Part shown: piece by piece, positions 62,176 through 64,000 of the stretch
Position numbering within the stretch: position 1 is the stretch's first letter
How the letters are laid out: the number at the start of each line of letters is the position of its first letter
NCBI RefSeq assembly: GCF_016082275.1
Contig: NZ_MOWM01000009.1
Span: 49,896-113,895, forward strand
From: Variovorax sp. E3
GTDB lineage: Bacteria; Pseudomonadota; Gammaproteobacteria; Burkholderiales; Burkholderiaceae_C
DNA length: 64,000 nt
Direction of reading: 5' to 3'
Translations under genes and position numbers: made by a program
Notes under the pieces: model-generated
What the model saw: the letters and a program-made list of their open reading frames with translations, nothing else
What the model was told of the DNA's origin: nothing
Databases searched by the model: none

Positions 62176-62297
62176 CATGGCTCGCTGCATGTGAGCCAAG
62201 CGACTCGCGCGAGTGAACGGATGGCTCTTTCAGGGCAGATTTTCACCGCGACGCTGGAATCACAGGCTACGCACGAGCGGATCTTTTCGGAGTTTCA

Positions 62298-63155
62298 ATG
62301 AGTTCCTTTCTTCTTGGCTATCACGTCCGCGCGAACGGGGTGCGGCTGCACCTCTTGCGCTATGGAGGGCAGGGCCCTCGACTGCTGCTGCTGCCCGGAA
62401 TCACGAGCCCTGCGATCACGTGGGGTTTCGTCGCCGAGCGATTGGCTCGGCACTTTGATGTCCATGTCCTTGATTTCCGGGGACGCGGTCTGTCCTTCAG
62501 CGCACCCGGGATGGTCGCGAGCCTCGATGTCATGGCGGCCGACGTGCTTGATCTGCTGGCTGTCCTGGGGTGGTCGGCTGTGACGGTGCTGGGTCACTCG
62601 ATGGGCGCCCGCGTGGCGATCCGCGCCGCGGCGCGCGACCCTGGGCGCATGGCCAGGCTGCTGCTTGTCGATCCTCCCGTGTCCGGCCCTGGCCGCCGGC
62701 CTTACCCGGTGCCTCTGTCTTGGTATGTAGAGTCGATCCAAATGGCCGTCAAGGGCATCACGGCCAAAGAGCTTCGTCCCTACGCGCCCACCTGGACGGA
62801 CGAACAATTGCAGCTTCGGGCCGAATGGCTCCATACCTGCGACCACGATGCCATCCTCCAGGCGCATGCCGGCTTCCACGAAGACGACATCCACGCTGAT
62901 CTGCCCACATTGCAGACGCCTGGACTTCTGATGGCGGCGGGTCGAGGAGGGGTGATGCTGCCGGAAGACCTTGCCGAGATCGAGGCTCTCGCGCCTGGAT
63001 TGTTGCAATGCAAGGCCTTGAACGCGGGACACATGGTCCCGTGGGACGACGAGGAAGACTTCTACCGCTTGCTTGGTGAATACCTGAAGATCGACCTGCT
63101 CGAGCGAAACCTGAAGCGCGGGTTGGTTGCCGTTCACACGCGAGGGAGTCGATAA
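62298..63155 (+). CDS. nicD: N-formylmaleamate deformylase (NicD/PicE)
   Basis: 285 residues of the alpha/beta-hydrolase fold, following Pseudomonas putida NicD closely: LPGITSPAITWGFVAERL, DPPVSGPGRRPYPVPLSWYV (key part DPPVSGPGRR), LRAEWLHTC and NAGHMVPWDD. The triad falls at Ser101 (LGHSMGAR), Asp125 and His245, the numbers known for NicD. It removes formate from N-formylmaleamate, giving maleamate for the NicF homologue. It lies 122 bases downstream of the molybdenum hydroxylase genes and 32 bases upstream of the MarR regulator. Confidence 0.92.
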   Translation: MSSFLLGYHVRANGVRLHLLRYGGQGPRLLLLPGITSPAITWGFVAERLARHFDVHVLDFRGRGLSFSAPGMVASLDVMAADVLDLLAVLGWSAVTVLGHSMGARVAIRAAARDPGRMARLLLVDPPVSGPGRRPYPVPLSWYVESIQMAVKGITAKELRPYAPTWTDEQLQLRAEWLHTCDHDAILQAHAGFHEDDIHADLPTLQTPGLLMAAGRGGVMLPEDLAEIEALAPGLLQCKALNAGHMVPWDDEEDFYRLLGEYLKIDLLERNLKRGLVAVHTRGSR

Positions 63156-63173
63156 ACTCGTCGGCTGACACTA

Positions 63174-63185
63174 TCAGCGACCTCG
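63174..63185 (+). promoter_or_regulatory. TCAG-N4-CT site directly before the MarR gene
   Basis: TCAGCGACCTCG ends 2 bases before the MarR start codon and matches the same TCAG-N4-CT pattern seen twice in the divergent control region at 57.3-57.7 kb. Its place over the translation start suits autoregulation. Confidence 0.45.
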
Positions 63186-63187
63186 AG

Positions 63188-63718
63188 ATGATGACCAAGC
63201 GCTCTCCCACTCAGAAGAAGACAGTCGGCTCGCCCGATGCGGCCGCCCCCCCGGTGCGAGAGCCTTTCAATCCATTGCGCCAGGTCATGTGGCGTCGCCC
63301 GGGTTTCCTGATCCGCAGGCTGACACAGATCGGACAGGCGATATTTTTCGATCTATGCAAGTCCGAAAGCATCACACCGCTTCAGGTTGGCATGCTGACG
63401 GCGCTTTCGATGAACCCTTGGCTTGATCAGAAAGCGATTGGTCGAGAGCTTTCGCTGGACCGCACAACCACGGCGGAAGTCCTGAAGCGTCTCGGTGACA
63501 AGGGGTTGGTCGAAACCCGCGTCAACCCGGACGATCGTCGATCAAGACTTTCGGTGATCACCAAGGATGGGCTCAACCTGATCAACGACTTGCATGAAAG
63601 CATTCACCGCTCTCAAGAACTGCTGATTGAGCCGTTGTCGCCGGAAGATCGCGTTGTTTTCATGAGTCTGCTTGCTCAGCTCGTGGACGCTCATGAAAAG
63701 AAGGAAAAGGCAAGCTGA
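63188..63718 (+). CDS. picR: MarR-family transcriptional regulator (PicR/NicR-like)
   Basis: 176 residues: N-terminal extension of ~35, dimerisation helix (MWRRPGFLIRRLTQIGQAIFFDLCKSE, key part RPGFLIRRLTQIGQA), winged HTH (LDQKAIGRELSLDRTTTAEVLKRLGDKGLVETRVNPDDRRSRL, key part LDRTTTAEVLKRL with wing DDRRSRL), and a C-terminal helix pair. The start FNPLRQVMWRRPGFLIRRL is typical of MarR regulators of catabolic loci. In pic and nic loci such proteins repress the pathway until the pyridine substrate or an intermediate binds. A second in-frame ATG lies one codon in. Confidence 0.85.
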   Translation: MMTKRSPTQKKTVGSPDAAAPPVREPFNPLRQVMWRRPGFLIRRLTQIGQAIFFDLCKSESITPLQVGMLTALSMNPWLDQKAIGRELSLDRTTTAEVLKRLGDKGLVETRVNPDDRRSRLSVITKDGLNLINDLHESIHRSQELLIEPLSPEDRVVFMSLLAQLVDAHEKKEKAS

Positions 63719-63913
63719 GCCGTCCGATGCAGTTTTGGTTTTGCGCGCGCCGATGAAGATCGGCCCGATGATTTCCTTCGGCCTCCCTATCGCTTGCTGA
63801 CCGCTCCGAGCGCCGTGAGAGGCCGGCCAAGCTCGGGCCCTTGGCCGTCAGTGGTTCCGCACATAAGTCGCGTTCACTAAGTAATTGGAGACTGCTCTGG
63901 AAGCAGGAAGGAC

Positions 63914-64000
63914 ATGAGCTACACCGCCCCCCTCAAAGACATGCTGTTCGACATCGAGCATCTGGCCAACATCGGCGAGATCGCCAAGCTGCCCGGCTTT
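63914..64000 (+). CDS. Acyl-CoA dehydrogenase N-terminus (runs off the window)
   Basis: Only 29 codons are present (MSYTAPLKDMLFDIEHLANI and so on), from ATG 63914 with GGAAGGAC just before it. The phrase TAPLKDMLF near the start is typical of the ~600-residue acyl-CoA dehydrogenases of Burkholderiales. The 195 bases between the MarR gene and this start show no feature I can name; it appears unrelated to the pic locus. Confidence 0.7.
   Translation, partial: MSYTAPLKDMLFDIEHLANIGEIAKLPGF

Noticed and set aside
59914..62199. 761-codon minus-strand open frame
   Set aside because: Antisense to the FAD and iron-sulfur subunits of the molybdenum hydroxylase, which have clear motifs.
1..64000. 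tRNA, rRNA or riboswitch genes
   Set aside because: Reading both strands I found no tRNA cloverleaf, rRNA-like conserved block or recognisable riboswitch; a covariance-model scan would settle it.

Overview
The window is high-GC DNA with the gene content of a Burkholderiales bacterium, most likely a Comamonadaceae (Variovorax-like) chromosome. The clues are two Bug-type solute receptors (tripartite tricarboxylate family), many short-chain dehydrogenases, PrpF, a Liv-type ABC importer and several aromatic/heteroaromatic catabolic operons with local regulators. I see no rRNA, tRNA, CRISPR array or intact insertion sequence.

Layout. 0-20.5 kb is a stress/DNA-maintenance block: end of an MFS permease, a lipoprotein, PoxB, small stress proteins (DUF2934, PRC-barrel, DUF3606), a UvrA2-type ATPase, YihY, a 24-residue membrane peptide, a lone receiver facing a hybrid histidine kinase, large-subunit catalase KatE, ExoIII facing an ATP-dependent DNA ligase, an atypical Nramp protein and a glycosyltransferase. 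20.5-23.6 kb is a decayed accessory patch: an 11-bp tandem repeat, an intact Phd/ParE-type toxin-antitoxin pair, a truncated SDR and a multiply frameshifted AraC regulator. 23.7-31.4 kb is an acyl-CoA style catabolic block (RhlG-like SDR and PrpF on the minus strand; DUF35, thiolase, SDR, CoA-transferase, enoyl-CoA hydratase and a Bug receptor on the plus strand). 31.5-34.2 kb holds a PanE-like reductase, an RpiR regulator and an EamA transporter. 34.4-44.2 kb is an aromatic hydroxylase cluster (MhpA-like FAD monooxygenase, alcohol dehydrogenase, cupin, FMN reductase, GntR regulator, FAH hydrolase, Bug receptor, single-domain VOC protein) with TGCAT-type operator candidates at its promoters. 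44.4-46.5 kb has a LysR regulator and an MFS permease.

46.6-63.7 kb is the highlight: a near-complete picolinate (pyridine-2-carboxylate) catabolic locus like the pic pathway described in Alcaligenes faecalis JQ135. A three-subunit molybdenum hydroxylase (57.7-62.2 kb) would make 6-hydroxypicolinate. A Rieske oxygenase with beta subunit, ferredoxin and reductase (53.9-57.3 kb) would make 3,6-dihydroxypicolinate. An amidohydrolase-2 decarboxylase gives 2,5-dihydroxypyridine, then NicX, NicD and NicF homologues yield maleate. A MarR regulator closes the locus. Two local twists are a [2Fe-2S] subunit fused to a CoxG-like domain and a five-gene Liv-type ABC importer sitting in the same apparent operon. 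No maleate isomerase is visible in the window.

Seven otherwise intact genes are broken by -1 frameshifts. In every one of them a base is missing inside an alanine GC_ codon. The uniformity points to a systematic consensus error (CC read as C) rather than seven independent pseudogenes.
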